Shown here in pieces: positions 41,020 to 49,841 of a DNA stretch of 64,000 nucleotides; position 1 is the stretch's first letter; each line of letters starts with the position of its first letter. This DNA comes from Sphingomonas suaedae. Lineage in GTDB: Bacteria; Pseudomonadota; Alphaproteobacteria; Sphingomonadales; Sphingomonadaceae. The translations under genes and the position numbers were made by a program. The notes under the pieces are model-generated. The model saw only the letters and a program-made list of their open reading frames with translations, was not told where the DNA came from and made no database searches. Location: NCBI RefSeq assembly GCF_007833215.1, contig NZ_CP042239.1, positions 3,780,001 to 3,844,000 on the forward strand, written 5' to 3'.

Positions 41020-41748
41020 ATGCGTATCACCAAGCCACTTCTCGGCGCGCTGCTGCTCGCCGCCACCGCAACGCCCGCGTTCGCGCAGGACGAGACCGAG
41101 GCGCCCGACGCCTTCACCATCACCGGCAGCGCGACGGTGGTCAGCGACTATCGTTTCCGCGGCTTCTCGCAGACCAATGAAGAAGCGACCATCCAGGGCG
41201 GCTTCACCGTCGGGCATGAGAGCGGCCTTTATGTCGGTACCTGGGGTTCGGGCGTCGGCTTTGCCAACGGGTCGGAAATCGACGTGTTCGCCGGCTTCGC
41301 GACCGAAGTCACTTCGGGCGTGACCTTTGACGTCGGCGCGACGCTGTATCTCTATCCCGGCACCGCCGACAGCTCGATCATCGAGCCTTATGTCGCGGTC
41401 AGCGGCACGGTTGGGCCGGCATCGCTGAAGGTCGGCCTCGCCTGGGCACCGGAGGGACAGGATTCGCTCGGTGATGCGGGCGGCGTCTATGTCTATTCGG
41501 ATGCGGCGGTCGGTATCCCGTCGACCCCGGTGAAGCTCAAGGCGCATCTCGGCTATGCCAAGAGCGACAGCTTCCTGGGCGGTCTCGACGGCGAAGTGCT
41601 TGACTATTCGATCGGGGCCGAAGTGAGCTGGAAGGCGCTGACGCTGGGCGTTTCCTACGTCAACACCGACGAAACCACCGCGCTCGGCTGGAAGGACTCG
41701 ATCGGCGCGGACGGCGCCGTGCTGTTCACGCTGGGCGCCGCTTTCTAA
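41020..41748 (+). CDS. TorF-like putative outer-membrane channel protein
   Basis: This 242-residue protein has a signal peptide ending AFAQ and an all-beta sequence with alternating aromatic strands (VVSDYRFRGFSQTNEEATIQGG), ending in a terminal phenylalanine (LGAAF) as in outer-membrane beta-barrels. The SDYRFRGFS motif marks the TIGR02001/TorF family. It probably forms a small outer-membrane barrel of unknown specificity. AGGGA lies 5 nt before the ATG, and a strong terminator follows. Confidence 0.82.
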   Translation: MRITKPLLGALLLAATATPAFAQDETEAPDAFTITGSATVVSDYRFRGFSQTNEEATIQGGFTVGHESGLYVGTWGSGVGFANGSEIDVFAGFATEVTSGVTFDVGATLYLYPGTADSSIIEPYVAVSGTVGPASLKVGLAWAPEGQDSLGDAGGVYVYSDAAVGIPSTPVKLKAHLGYAKSDSFLGGLDGEVLDYSIGAEVSWKALTLGVSYVNTDETTALGWKDSIGADGAVLFTLGAAF

Positions 41749-41773
41749 GGCACGCCGTTTCGGACAAAGCGAA

Positions 41774-41805
41774 GGGCCGCGGAACCTGGGTTCCGCGGCC
41801 CTTTT
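41774..41805 (+). terminator. Rho-independent terminator
   Basis: GGGCCGCGGAACC and GGTTCCGCGGCCC form perfect 13-bp arms around TG, followed by TTTT. It ends the outer-membrane protein gene and faces the convergent lipoprotein gene. Confidence 0.9.
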
Positions 41806-41844
41806 GCCGTCAGTCGTTCCACTGCAGCGCAGGGCAGACGCGTC

Positions 41845-42285
41845 TCAGTTCTGCGGCGGGGTCGGTGCGTTTCCGACCTGGGTCTGCGCTTCGCGGCCGT
41901 CGCCCTCGGGAGCGGCGACGATGTCGCGCGTGGTGCTGCCCTTGTCGACCACATTGGTGTCGGGGCTGCCCACGGCCGAGCGAACGCCCGCATCGGCGGC
42001 GCTGCGACCACCGGCGGCGTCGATCGCAGCGGTCTCGGAGGCGCTGCGCGGCGCAGTGCCGCCGAACAAGGCGTCGAGGGCCTGTTGCGAGGGGCCGCCG
42101 GCGTCCTGCGGGCGCGGGGCGCCGGGCTGGGGCGGTCGCATCGCGAAATCGGGCGGGATCACCAGCGGCGCCTGACGCGCAACGGCGAATTCGTCGGGAC
42201 GCTTGCGGTCCAACAGGCCGCCGCCGCAGCTGGCGAGCAGGGTCGCCGAGCCGCAAACAGCGGCGACAAGCACGGACTTACGCAT
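41845..42285 (-). CDS. DUF3035 family lipoprotein, possible BamF
   Basis: This 146-residue protein has a lipoprotein signal with lipobox LLASC (C20) and a proline- and glycine-rich body with the PLVIPPDFAMRPP motif typical of DUF3035. Alphaproteobacterial BamF, a lipoprotein of the outer-membrane assembly complex, is described as belonging to this family; I give that as a likely role, not a proof. The start at 42,285 has GGAG 8 nt upstream and overlaps the end of lspA by 8 nt. Confidence 0.7.
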   Translation of the reverse strand: MRKSVLVAAVCGSATLLASCGGGLLDRKRPDEFAVARQAPLVIPPDFAMRPPQPGAPRPQDAGGPSQQALDALFGGTAPRSASETAAIDAAGGRSAADAGVRSAVGSPDTNVVDKGSTTRDIVAAPEGDGREAQTQVGNAPTPPQN

Positions 42286-42802
42286 TGGCATTCTCCACAG
42301 GGGCGCCGCTATTCTCGGCCTTGGGTTTCTCACGCACGAACAGCGCCCGGATGAGCAGGATCAGGACGCCGATGGTAATCGCAGCATCGGCGACATTGAA
42401 GACCAAAAAAGGGCGCCATTCGCCAAAGTGCAGATCGGCATAATCGACGACATAGCCGAAGCGGACCCGATCGACGATATTGCCGAGCGCGCCGCCCAGC
42501 ACCAGCGACAGGGCGAACAGGTCCTGGCGGTTCTGCTCCTTGAGCATCCACCAGCCCACGCCGCCCGCAATCGCGGCGGTGAGCGCGACCAGCCCCCAGC
42601 GCATCGTATCGGTCTCCGCCGCCAGCAGGCCGAGCGATACGCCGATATTGGCGACGAAGCGCAGGTCGAAGAAGGACACCACCTCGATCGCCTTGCCCGG
42701 CGCATCGATGCCCAGCCCCTCGACCACCCACGCCTTCATCGCCTGATCGGCGACGAAGATGAGCAGGGCGAGGATGAAGCCGATCGTCCGGTTGCGTGTC
42801 AT
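42278..42802 (-). CDS. lspA: Lipoprotein signal peptidase
   Basis: This 174-residue membrane protease has four helices and the two catalytic aspartates in GNIVDR and FNVADAAI, plus the conserved NIGVSLGLLA segment. It cuts the signal peptide of prolipoproteins. The start overlaps the ileS stop by 4 nt, the common ileS-lspA arrangement, and the downstream gene encodes a lipoprotein. Confidence 0.95.
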   Translation of the reverse strand: MTRNRTIGFILALLIFVADQAMKAWVVEGLGIDAPGKAIEVVSFFDLRFVANIGVSLGLLAAETDTMRWGLVALTAAIAGGVGWWMLKEQNRQDLFALSLVLGGALGNIVDRVRFGYVVDYADLHFGEWRPFLVFNVADAAITIGVLILLIRALFVREKPKAENSGAPVENANA

Positions 42803-45800
42803 GATACCACCTTGGTGCAGCGGTGGCACAGCGCGCCATCGGCTTCAACCTCTGGCAACAGCCGCCAGCAGCGACCGCATTTCTTGTGGTCGGTGCGGGT
42901 CACGCGCACCGTCTCGCCATCGCCCTGATGGACGTCCGCGACGATGAACACTTCGGCCAGTTCGGCAGCGGGGCGCAGCATGTCCGGCACGGTCACTTCT
43001 GCCTCGAGGCTGGAGCGGATCGTCTTTTCGCGGCGCAGCGGCTCGATCGCCTCGGTCACGGCCTCGCGCTGGCGGCGGATATCCTCCCATTCGGTCGAGA
43101 CGGCGTCGTCACCGGGGAGCGACGGCAGCTCGGGCCATTCGAGGAAATGGACCGATCCGTCTTCGGACGGGAAGCGCGCCTGCCACACTTCCTCCGCCGT
43201 AAAGGCGAGGATCGGCGCGGCATAGCGGACCAGGGCGTGGAACAGGATGTCGAGGACCGTTCTGTACGCCCGCCGCTTGGGATCGCCGGGCGCGTCGCAA
43301 TAGAGACAGTCCTTGCGGATATCGAAGAAGAAGGCCGACAGGTCTTCATTCATGAAGTCCGACAAGGCGCGGGCGTAGCGATTGAACTCAAACGCTTCGG
43401 CCGCCGCGCGCAATTCGACGTCCAGCATCCCGAGCTTGTGGAGAATGTATAGCTCCAGCTCGGGCATCTTCTCGACCGAGACCTTCTCGGCATCGCCGAA
43501 CCCGTCGAGTGCGCCGAGCAGGTAGCGGAAGGTGTTGCGGATCTTGCGATAGGCGTCGCTGGTTCCGGCGAGCACCTCCTTGCCGATGCGGACATCCTCG
43601 AAATAGTCGGTCTGCGCGACCCATAGCCGCAGGATGTCGGCGCCGCTCTCACCGATGATCTTGAGCGGATCGACGACGTTGCCGAGCGACTTGGACATCT
43701 TGCGTCCCTGTCCGTCGAGCGCGAAGCCGTGGGTCAGGACGGCGTCATAGGGCGCGCGGCCGCGGGTGCCGCAGCTTTCGAGCAGCGAGGACTGGAACCA
43801 GCCGCGATGCTGGTCGGACCCTTCGAGATACAGGTTGGCGCGGGTGCCTGTCCCATAGCGCGCCTCGATCACGAAGCTGTGGGTCGAACCCGAGTCGAAC
43901 CACACGTCGAGGATGTCGTTGACCACCTCATAATCGGCGAGGTCGTAGCCCGGGCCGAGCAACGCCTGATGATCCGCCCCGAACCACGCATCGGCACCTC
44001 CGGCCCGGAAGGCGTCGAGGATGCGGGCGTTGACCGCCTCGTCGCGGAGGTAATCGCCGCTCTGGCGATGGACATAGAGCGGGATCGGCACGCCCCAGGC
44101 GCGCTGGCGGGAGATGACCCAGTCGGGGCGCTGTTCGACCATCGAGCGAATTCGGTTTTCGGCGCGCGCGGGGACCCAGCGGGTCCGCTCGATGGCGTCG
44201 AGCGCGAGGTTGCGGAGGGTGGGGGCGTTGCCATGGGTGGGGTTCACGATCGGGCCGAAGCCTGCAGGCGCGGCGAAGGCGGGGAGTTCGTCGGCGGCGG
44301 AGCCGGGCGTTCTTAGCCCCTCCCCTTCAGGGGAGGGGTTGGGGTGGGGCCTATCCTCTGGGCGGTCGGTCTCTGTGAGACTGACAGGCCCCACCCCCAA
44401 CCCCTCCCCTGAAGGGGAGGGGCTTTTATTGCCATCCATCGGGATGAACCATTGCGGGGTGGCGCGGAAGATGATCTTCGCCTTGGACCGCCAGCTATGC
44501 GGATAGCTGTGCGCGAAATCATCCGACGCGGCGAGCAGCGCGCCCGCTTCGCGCAGGTCGGTGCAGATCGGGCCGTCGGAAGCGACGAACTTCTTGTTGA
44601 TCACCGATCCCTGACCGCCGAGCCACGCCCAGTCGGCGCGGTACATGCCGGCCCCATCGACCGCGAACACCGGGTCGATGCCATGCGCCTTGCACAGCAG
44701 GAAATCGTCCTCGCCATGATCGGGCGCCATATGGACGAGCCCGGTGCCGGCGTCGGTGGTGACGAACTCGCCGGGCAGGAAGGGGCGCGGCTTGGCGAAG
44801 AAGCCGCCGAGGTGGTGCATCGGGTGTCGGGCGGTGGCACCGGCGAGGTCGGAGCCTGGGAAGGCGTCGCTGACGTCGAACGAGATCTCGTAGCCTTCAT
44901 TTCCGGCTGCGCTGGCAACCGAAGATCGGATGCGCTTCTGAACCTCACCCACAAGTTTGGACGCTATCAGAACCCGTCCATCATCCAGACAACGCAGCAC
45001 GGGATCGGTCTGTGCGATCCGATTAAAACCGTCACCGGTACCGGGCGTAGTCTCGAAATGGACGGTCATCACGGCATATTCGACGTCCTCGCCATAAGCG
45101 AGGGCTTGGTTCACGGGAATCGTCCAAGGCGTGGTCGTCCAGATTACGGCTGAGACACCGTGCAGCCATGGCGCATTCGGCGCATCGACGATCTCGAACG
45201 CGACGTCGATCTGGGTCGAGACGACGTCCTCATATTCGACCTCGGCCTCGGCCAGCGCGGTCTTTTCGACCGGCGACCACATCACCGGTTTGGCCCCGCG
45301 ATAAAGCTGGCCGCTGGTCGCGAATTTGAGCAGTTCACCGGCGATCGTCGCCTCGGCGTCGAACTTCATGGTGAGATAGGGGTCTTCCCAATCGCCCATG
45401 ATGCCGATCCGCTCGAACTGTTCGCGCTGCACTGCGACCCATTTCTCGGCATAGGCACGGCATTCGGCGCGGAATTCGGCCGCGGGGACCTCGTCCTTGT
45501 TCAGCTTCTTGGCGCGATAGGCTTCCTCAATCTTCCACTCGATCGGCAGGCCGTGACAGTCCCAGCCGGGGACATAGGGCGCGTCCTTGCCCATCAACGA
45601 CTGGCTGCGAACGATGATGTCCTTGAGGACCTTGTTCATCGCATGGCCCATGTGAATGTCGCCATTCGCATAGGGCGGGCCATCGTGGAGGATGAAGCGT
45701 TCGCGGCCCTTCCGCTGCTCGCGGAGGCGGTCGTAGACGCCGAGCTTGGCCCAGCGTTCGAGGATCGCCGGTTCCTTGGCGGCGAGGCCCGCCTTCATCG

Positions 45801-45879
45801 GGAAGTCGGTCTTCGGCAGGAAGACGGTGTCGCGATAGTCGGGCGCTTGGGCGCGCTGCGAGTCAGGTGTGTCGGTCAT
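42799..45879 (-). CDS. ileS: Isoleucine-tRNA ligase with an in-frame palindromic insert
   Basis: This 1026-residue class I synthetase has the HIGH-type motif HMGH (76-79), KMSKS near residue 727 and a C-terminal zinc finger (CGRCW and CHRC). Between the editing and catalytic regions, after WFIPMDG, residues of about 485-521 are encoded by a ~111-nt palindromic repeat (peptide parts PSPSGEGLG and PHPNPSPEGEG). Another 30 residues or so before TLRNLALDAI also look extra. The frame is intact across the insert, and all motifs are present, so the enzyme should be active. The ATG at 45,879 (MTDTPD) is preferred to a frame-open start further upstream. Confidence 0.95.
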   Translation of the reverse strand: MTDTPDSQRAQAPDYRDTVFLPKTDFPMKAGLAAKEPAILERWAKLGVYDRLREQRKGRERFILHDGPPYANGDIHMGHAMNKVLKDIIVRSQSLMGKDAPYVPGWDCHGLPIEWKIEEAYRAKKLNKDEVPAAEFRAECRAYAEKWVAVQREQFERIGIMGDWEDPYLTMKFDAEATIAGELLKFATSGQLYRGAKPVMWSPVEKTALAEAEVEYEDVVSTQIDVAFEIVDAPNAPWLHGVSAVIWTTTPWTIPVNQALAYGEDVEYAVMTVHFETTPGTGDGFNRIAQTDPVLRCLDDGRVLIASKLVGEVQKRIRSSVASAAGNEGYEISFDVSDAFPGSDLAGATARHPMHHLGGFFAKPRPFLPGEFVTTDAGTGLVHMAPDHGEDDFLLCKAHGIDPVFAVDGAGMYRADWAWLGGQGSVINKKFVASDGPICTDLREAGALLAASDDFAHSYPHSWRSKAKIIFRATPQWFIPMDGNKSPSPSGEGLGVGPVSLTETDRPEDRPHPNPSPEGEGLRTPGSAADELPAFAAPAGFGPIVNPTHGNAPTLRNLALDAIERTRWVPARAENRIRSMVEQRPDWVISRQRAWGVPIPLYVHRQSGDYLRDEAVNARILDAFRAGGADAWFGADHQALLGPGYDLADYEVVNDILDVWFDSGSTHSFVIEARYGTGTRANLYLEGSDQHRGWFQSSLLESCGTRGRAPYDAVLTHGFALDGQGRKMSKSLGNVVDPLKIIGESGADILRLWVAQTDYFEDVRIGKEVLAGTSDAYRKIRNTFRYLLGALDGFGDAEKVSVEKMPELELYILHKLGMLDVELRAAAEAFEFNRYARALSDFMNEDLSAFFFDIRKDCLYCDAPGDPKRRAYRTVLDILFHALVRYAAPILAFTAEEVWQARFPSEDGSVHFLEWPELPSLPGDDAVSTEWEDIRRQREAVTEAIEPLRREKTIRSSLEAEVTVPDMLRPAAELAEVFIVADVHQGDGETVRVTRTDHKKCGRCWRLLPEVEADGALCHRCTKVVS
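44315..44425. repeat. Palindromic repeat family B, copy 1, inside ileS
   Basis: AGCCCCTCCCCTTCAGGGG with GAGGGG starts the left arm, and its near-perfect complement ends the element. The arms surround a ~36-nt core with GGCGGTCGGTCTC. The length is about 111 nt, a multiple of three. A second copy lies inverted at 45,926-46,037. It is fully within the ileS coding frame. Confidence 0.88.
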
Positions 45880-45925
45880 GAGTTTGCGCCGATTAGAGGA
45901 AAGCTGCGGAAGGTGGAAGCATCTC

Positions 45926-46037
45926 AAGCCCCTCCCCTTCAGGGGAGGGGTTGGGGGTGGGGCATTTCAGTCTCACCGAGACCGACCGCCAAGAGGACAG
46001 GCCCCACCCCAACCCCTCCCCTGAAGGGGAGGGGCTA
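45926..46037. repeat. Palindromic repeat family B, copy 2, between ileS and ribF
   Basis: This is an inverted copy of the element inside ileS, with the core reading GAGACCGACCGCC. It fills most of the 155-nt gap between the ileS start and the ribF stop. The TAG of ribF (46,035-46,037) coincides with its outer edge. Confidence 0.88.
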
Positions 46038-46964
46038 GATAATTCGCAAAGCTTCCCGTGCCGCATCGCAATCGCGCGCGATCTGGACCTTGAGCGCGTC
46101 GAGATCGTCGTATTTCGCCTCGTCGCGGAGGAATTCGATCAGTTCGACCTCGATGGTCTGACCGTAGAGATCGCCCGAAAAGTTGAAGAAATAGGGTTCG
46201 AGCAGCTCGACCGGCGGGTCGATGGTCGGGCGAATGCCGAGATTGGCGACGCCATCGAGGACAGTGCCGTCCGACAGCCGTCCGCGCACCGCATAGATGC
46301 CGTAGCGCGGGCGCAGATAGCTGCCCAGGCGGAGGTTCGCGGTGGGGTAGCCGAGGTCGCGGCCGAGCTTGGCGCCGGGCTCCACCACCCCCTCGATTGC
46401 GAAGGGGCGGGTGAGCAGCGCGGCGGCATCGCGCGGGCGGCCTTCGCGCAGCGCATCGCGGATGCGGCTCGAGGAGATGATCTGGTCATCCTCCGAAACG
46501 GGGGCGACGGTATCGACGCTGAAGCCCAGCTCCGCGCCCAGTTGCGCCAGCACCGCGACATTACCGTCGCGGCCCTTGCCGAAGGTGAAGTCCGCGCCGG
46601 TGACGACCCCGCCTGCGCCGATCAGGCCGCACAGCCGCTGCTCCGCGAATGCGCGCGCCGAAAGGGAGGCGAGCGTGCCGTCGAACTGGAAGACCAGCAT
46701 CGCGTCCGCGCCCGCCGCCGCGAACAGCCGCTCGCGCTGGTCGAGCGTGGTGAGGCGGAAAGGCGGGGTGTCGGGCTGGAAATGCCGCACCGGATGCGGA
46801 TCGAAGGTCGCGACGATCGCCGGGCGGCCTTCGGCGCGGGCGCGGCTCACCGCCCGGCCCACCACCGCCTGGTGGCCGCGGTGAAAGCCGTCGAAATTCC
46901 CCAGCGCGACGATCCCGCCGCGCAACTGCGCGGGGACCGAAGCCGCTCCGTCCAGGCGCTCCAT
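46035..46964 (-). CDS. ribF: Bifunctional riboflavin kinase/FAD synthetase
   Basis: This 309-residue enzyme makes FMN from riboflavin and FAD from FMN. The N-terminal adenylyltransferase domain shows GNFDGFHRGHQ and SSSRIRDAL; the C-terminal kinase domain shows GYPTANL and the catalytic PYFFNFSGDLYG region. The frame is open upstream through a repeat, but the ATG at 46,964 (MERLDG) matches the family start. The stop codon lies at the edge of repeat B copy 2. It supplies flavin to the many flavoenzymes of the catabolic cluster, though it is not adjacent. Confidence 0.93.
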   Translation of the reverse strand: MERLDGAASVPAQLRGGIVALGNFDGFHRGHQAVVGRAVSRARAEGRPAIVATFDPHPVRHFQPDTPPFRLTTLDQRERLFAAAGADAMLVFQFDGTLASLSARAFAEQRLCGLIGAGGVVTGADFTFGKGRDGNVAVLAQLGAELGFSVDTVAPVSEDDQIISSSRIRDALREGRPRDAAALLTRPFAIEGVVEPGAKLGRDLGYPTANLRLGSYLRPRYGIYAVRGRLSDGTVLDGVANLGIRPTIDPPVELLEPYFFNFSGDLYGQTIEVELIEFLRDEAKYDDLDALKVQIARDCDAAREALRII

Positions 46965-47008
46965 GCGCGGGGCTATAAGGTCAGGACGAGAGGAATCAAA
47001 TCCTCCGC

Positions 47009-47176
47009 AATTCCTCCCCCAGCTTGCTGGGGGAGGGGGACCGCCCGCGCAGCGGGTGGTGGAGGGGCGGTCGCGCAGACGGCCGACAGCATCTCGGCAA
47101 AATTCCGCCCTCTGCGGGGCGGCCCCTCCGTCAGCACTTCGTGCTGCCACCTCCCCTGCGCGGCAGGGGAGGAATT
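47009..47176. repeat. 168-bp repeat with 11-bp terminal inverted repeats
   Basis: AATTCCTCCCC at the left end is mirrored by GGGGAGGAATT at the right end. Inside are the hairpins CCCCCAGCTTGCTGGGGG and CAGCACTTCGTGCTG. It fills the gap between ribF and the dipeptidase gene and its right end supplies most of the TAA stop of the latter (47,175-47,177). It has no coding capacity and looks like a MITE or REP-type element. Confidence 0.8.
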
Positions 47177-48341
47177 AGCGTGGCACCATCCCCGCGCGCA
47201 GCACGCGCAGCACGTTGCCGCCCATGACCTTGCCGATCTCTTCCGGCGTGAAGCCGCGATCCACCAGCGCCTGGGTTACATAGATCAGCTGCGACGTATC
47301 GAAGCCGGTGGTCACCGCGCCGTCGAAGTCGGAACCGAGGCCGACATGGTCGATCCCGACGAGATCGCGGACATGCGCGATCGCTTCGGCTACCTTCGCC
47401 GGTTCCGTGCCGCAGATCGCGGCGTCCCAATAGCCGATGCCGACCACCCCGCCGGTTTTGGCGACGCCGCGAATCTCGGCGTCGGAGAGGTTGCGGTTGA
47501 CCTTGCACACCGCCTGTACCCCGCCATGGCTGGAGACGACGGGGCGCTTGGCGATCCTGAGCACCTCGGCGACGGTCGCGTGGCTCGAATGGGCGATGTC
47601 GACGATCATGCCGAGCTGTTCCATCCGTCGCACGGTCTGGCGGCCGAGCGGGGTCAGCCCGCCCTTCTTCTCGCCATGCATCGATCCGGCGAGTTCGTTG
47701 TCGAAGAAATGGACAAGGCCCGCCATGCGGAAGCCCGCATTGTAAAGCCGGTCGAGATTGTCGAGCTTGCCTTCCATATTGTGCAGCCCCTCGATCGAGA
47801 GCAGGCCGCCGACCGCTTTTTGCCCCGCCGCGCGTGCGGCCAGCAGCGCGTCGAGCTCGCCGGGCGAGCGGATGACGTGGAGTTGCCCGCCGGAGCGGGC
47901 GGCGGCGCGGTCGAGCTTTTGCGCGTGGTAAAGCGAGCGTTCGAGCAGCGAGGTCCAGGTGCGGGGCGGCTGGAGCTGGGCGACGGTGAGCAGCGTGATG
48001 TTGTCGGTGTCGGCGCTGTTGGCGTCGTAATTCTGGTTCTTGGGCGTCTTGGTGACCGAGGAGAAGACCTGGAGCGCGACATTGCCGTCGATCAGCCGGG
48101 GCAGGTCGACATGGCCGCGATCGGCGCGGTCGAGCAGGTCGCGTTTCCACAGCAGCGTGTCCTCGTGCATGTCGGCGATCGGAAGGGTCGCGTGCAGCCT
48201 GCGGGTCTCGGGGGTGACATTGGGGAGGCTGGTCGCGACGACCTTGTTCATGCCGCGCTCGACGATGCCGGGGGCGAGGATGAGGAAGGCGGCGACTGCC
48301 ACTACGATGAGGGCGAGTGCGCCCCACAGCCATTTCTTCAT
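47175..48341 (-). CDS. Membrane dipeptidase (peptidase family M19), membrane-anchored
   Basis: This 388-residue protein has an N-terminal membrane anchor (WLWGALALIVVAVAAFLILA) and the M19 renal-dipeptidase fold, with metal ligands in ADMHEDTLLW, SIEGLHNM, IAHSSHA, SSHGGV and GLGSDFDG. It cuts dipeptides, including D-amino-acid forms, outside the cytoplasmic membrane. GGGGG lies about 6 nt before the ATG. The stop codon is at the end of a repeat element. Confidence 0.92.
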   Translation of the reverse strand: MKKWLWGALALIVVAVAAFLILAPGIVERGMNKVVATSLPNVTPETRRLHATLPIADMHEDTLLWKRDLLDRADRGHVDLPRLIDGNVALQVFSSVTKTPKNQNYDANSADTDNITLLTVAQLQPPRTWTSLLERSLYHAQKLDRAAARSGGQLHVIRSPGELDALLAARAAGQKAVGGLLSIEGLHNMEGKLDNLDRLYNAGFRMAGLVHFFDNELAGSMHGEKKGGLTPLGRQTVRRMEQLGMIVDIAHSSHATVAEVLRIAKRPVVSSHGGVQAVCKVNRNLSDAEIRGVAKTGGVVGIGYWDAAICGTEPAKVAEAIAHVRDLVGIDHVGLGSDFDGAVTTGFDTSQLIYVTQALVDRGFTPEEIGKVMGGNVLRVLRAGMVPR

Positions 48342-48425
48342 CGCATCCCCCATTCGTGATGCCGACATGTCCCGGCATCCACCGTGCCGCGCATCCGATC
48401 GCTCAGGGTTTTGCGGCACAGTGGC

Positions 48426-48444
48426 CCCCGGCACAAGGCCGGGG
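48426..48444. terminator. Hairpin between folA and the dipeptidase gene
   Basis: CCCCGGC and GCCGGGG pair around ACAAG just after the folA stop. It has no T tract. It may be half of another dispersed palindrome. Confidence 0.5.
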
Positions 48445-48450
48445 TGACGA

Positions 48451-48927
48451 TCAGGGTGAGCGGGTGAGGGTGACGAAGCTATAGGCGGGGCGCTCGCCCT
48501 CCGTCGGGTGATCCTCGCGCGCGATCTCTTGCCACTCCGGCCCGAAGGCGGGGACGATCGCGTCGCCTTTCGGCGACACATGCACCTCGGTCAGTTCGAC
48601 CCGGTCGGCGCGGTCGAGGAACAGCGCAAAGATTTCCGCGCCGCCGATCACCGCGATTTCGCCATCGCCTGCGGTCGCGAGCGCCTGTTCGACCGAATGC
48701 ACCACCTCCGCGCCGTCCGCGTGCCAGTGGGGGTCGCGGGTCAGCACAATATGGCGGCGACCGGGCAGCGGGCTGGGGAAGCTCTCGAACGTCTTGCGGC
48801 CCATCACCATCGGCTTGCCCATGGTCTGCGCCTTGAAGCGCCTGAGGTCAGCGGGCAGCCGCCAGGGCAGGTCGCCATCGACCCCGATCACGCCATTATC
48901 GGCGCGTGCGAGATGGAAGGTGATCAG
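48451..48927 (-). CDS. folA: Dihydrofolate reductase, probable CTG start
   Basis: This 158-residue enzyme reduces dihydrofolate to tetrahydrofolate. It has the family blocks [26 protein letters not shown] and VIGGAEIF. The only ATG, GTG or TTG in frame near the 5' end is a GTG at 48,891, which would remove the first beta strand ([11 protein letters not shown]) that lines the active site. A CTG at 48,927 restores exactly the expected N-terminus and overlaps the thyA stop (CTGA). No other initiator is available upstream in this frame. It pairs with thyA in the usual thyA-folA order. Confidence 0.85.
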   Translation of the reverse strand: MITFHLARADNGVIGVDGDLPWRLPADLRRFKAQTMGKPMVMGRKTFESFPSPLPGRRHIVLTRDPHWHADGAEVVHSVEQALATAGDGEIAVIGGAEIFALFLDRADRVELTEVHVSPKGDAIVPAFGPEWQEIAREDHPTEGERPAYSFVTLTRSP

Positions 48928-49718
48928 ACCGCCACCGCGCCCTTGATGTGCGGCTGCGCGACATAGTCGTGCAGAGCAAAATCCTCATACTCGTACGCGT
49001 CGATCGACGGCGGCTTGCGCAGGATTTCGAGGCGCGGGAGCGGGCCGGGTGCCCGCGACAGCTGCAATTCGGCCTGTTCGACATGGTTGGAATAGAGATG
49101 GCAATCGCCGCCGGTCCAGATGAACTCGCCGACCTCGAGATCGCATTGCTGGGCGAGCATATGGGTGAGCAGCGCGTAGCTGGCGATGTTGAAGGGCACG
49201 CCGAGGAAGATGTCGGCGCTGCGCTGGTAGAGCTGGAGCGACAGCTTGCCGTCCGCGACATGGCATTGGAACAGGCAGTGGCACGGCGCGAGCGCCATCG
49301 CGTGGAGTTCGCCCGGGTTCCAGGCGGAGACGACCATGCGGCGCGACGCCGGATTGGTCTTCAGCGTCTCGATCAACTCCTTGATCTGGTCGATATGGCG
49401 GCCATCGGGCGCCTCCCAGTCGCGCCATTGCTTGCCGTATACCGGGCCGAGATCGCCCTGTTCATCGGCCCATTCGTCCCAGATGCTGACCCGGCGGTCC
49501 TGCAGCCACTTCACATTGGTGTCGCCGCGCAGGAACCAGAGAAGTTCGATGAAGATCGAGCGGATATGCAGCTTCTTGGTCGTCAGCAGCGGGAAGCCCT
49601 CGCTGAGATCGAAGCGCATCTGATGGCCGAACACGCTGCGCGTGCCGACGCCGGTCCGGTCGTTCTGCACCGCGCCGTCGCGCAGCGCGCGTTCCATCAG
49701 GTGGAGATATTGCCGCAT
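48924..49718 (-). CDS. thyA: Thymidylate synthase
   Basis: This 264-residue protein has the same length as E. coli ThyA, with the catalytic C146 in APCHCLF and the conserved [20 protein letters not shown] block. It makes dTMP from dUMP using methylene-tetrahydrofolate, giving dihydrofolate that the adjacent FolA recycles. The TGA stop overlaps the presumed CTG start of folA. It is divergent from the RadC-like gene. Confidence 0.97.
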   Translation of the reverse strand: MRQYLHLMERALRDGAVQNDRTGVGTRSVFGHQMRFDLSEGFPLLTTKKLHIRSIFIELLWFLRGDTNVKWLQDRRVSIWDEWADEQGDLGPVYGKQWRDWEAPDGRHIDQIKELIETLKTNPASRRMVVSAWNPGELHAMALAPCHCLFQCHVADGKLSLQLYQRSADIFLGVPFNIASYALLTHMLAQQCDLEVGEFIWTGGDCHLYSNHVEQAELQLSRAPGPLPRLEILRKPPSIDAYEYEDFALHDYVAQPHIKGAVAV

Positions 49719-49841
49719 GAAGCGAGCCTAGCCGAGCGCCGGAGGTCCGCCAAGCACGGTTGATCCGAAATGGAGGAATGATGCTCCAGACCGGATGTGG
49801 TTGCGCTCGACCCGGCAGCCGACGCTGGCGAGGCTGGAGCC

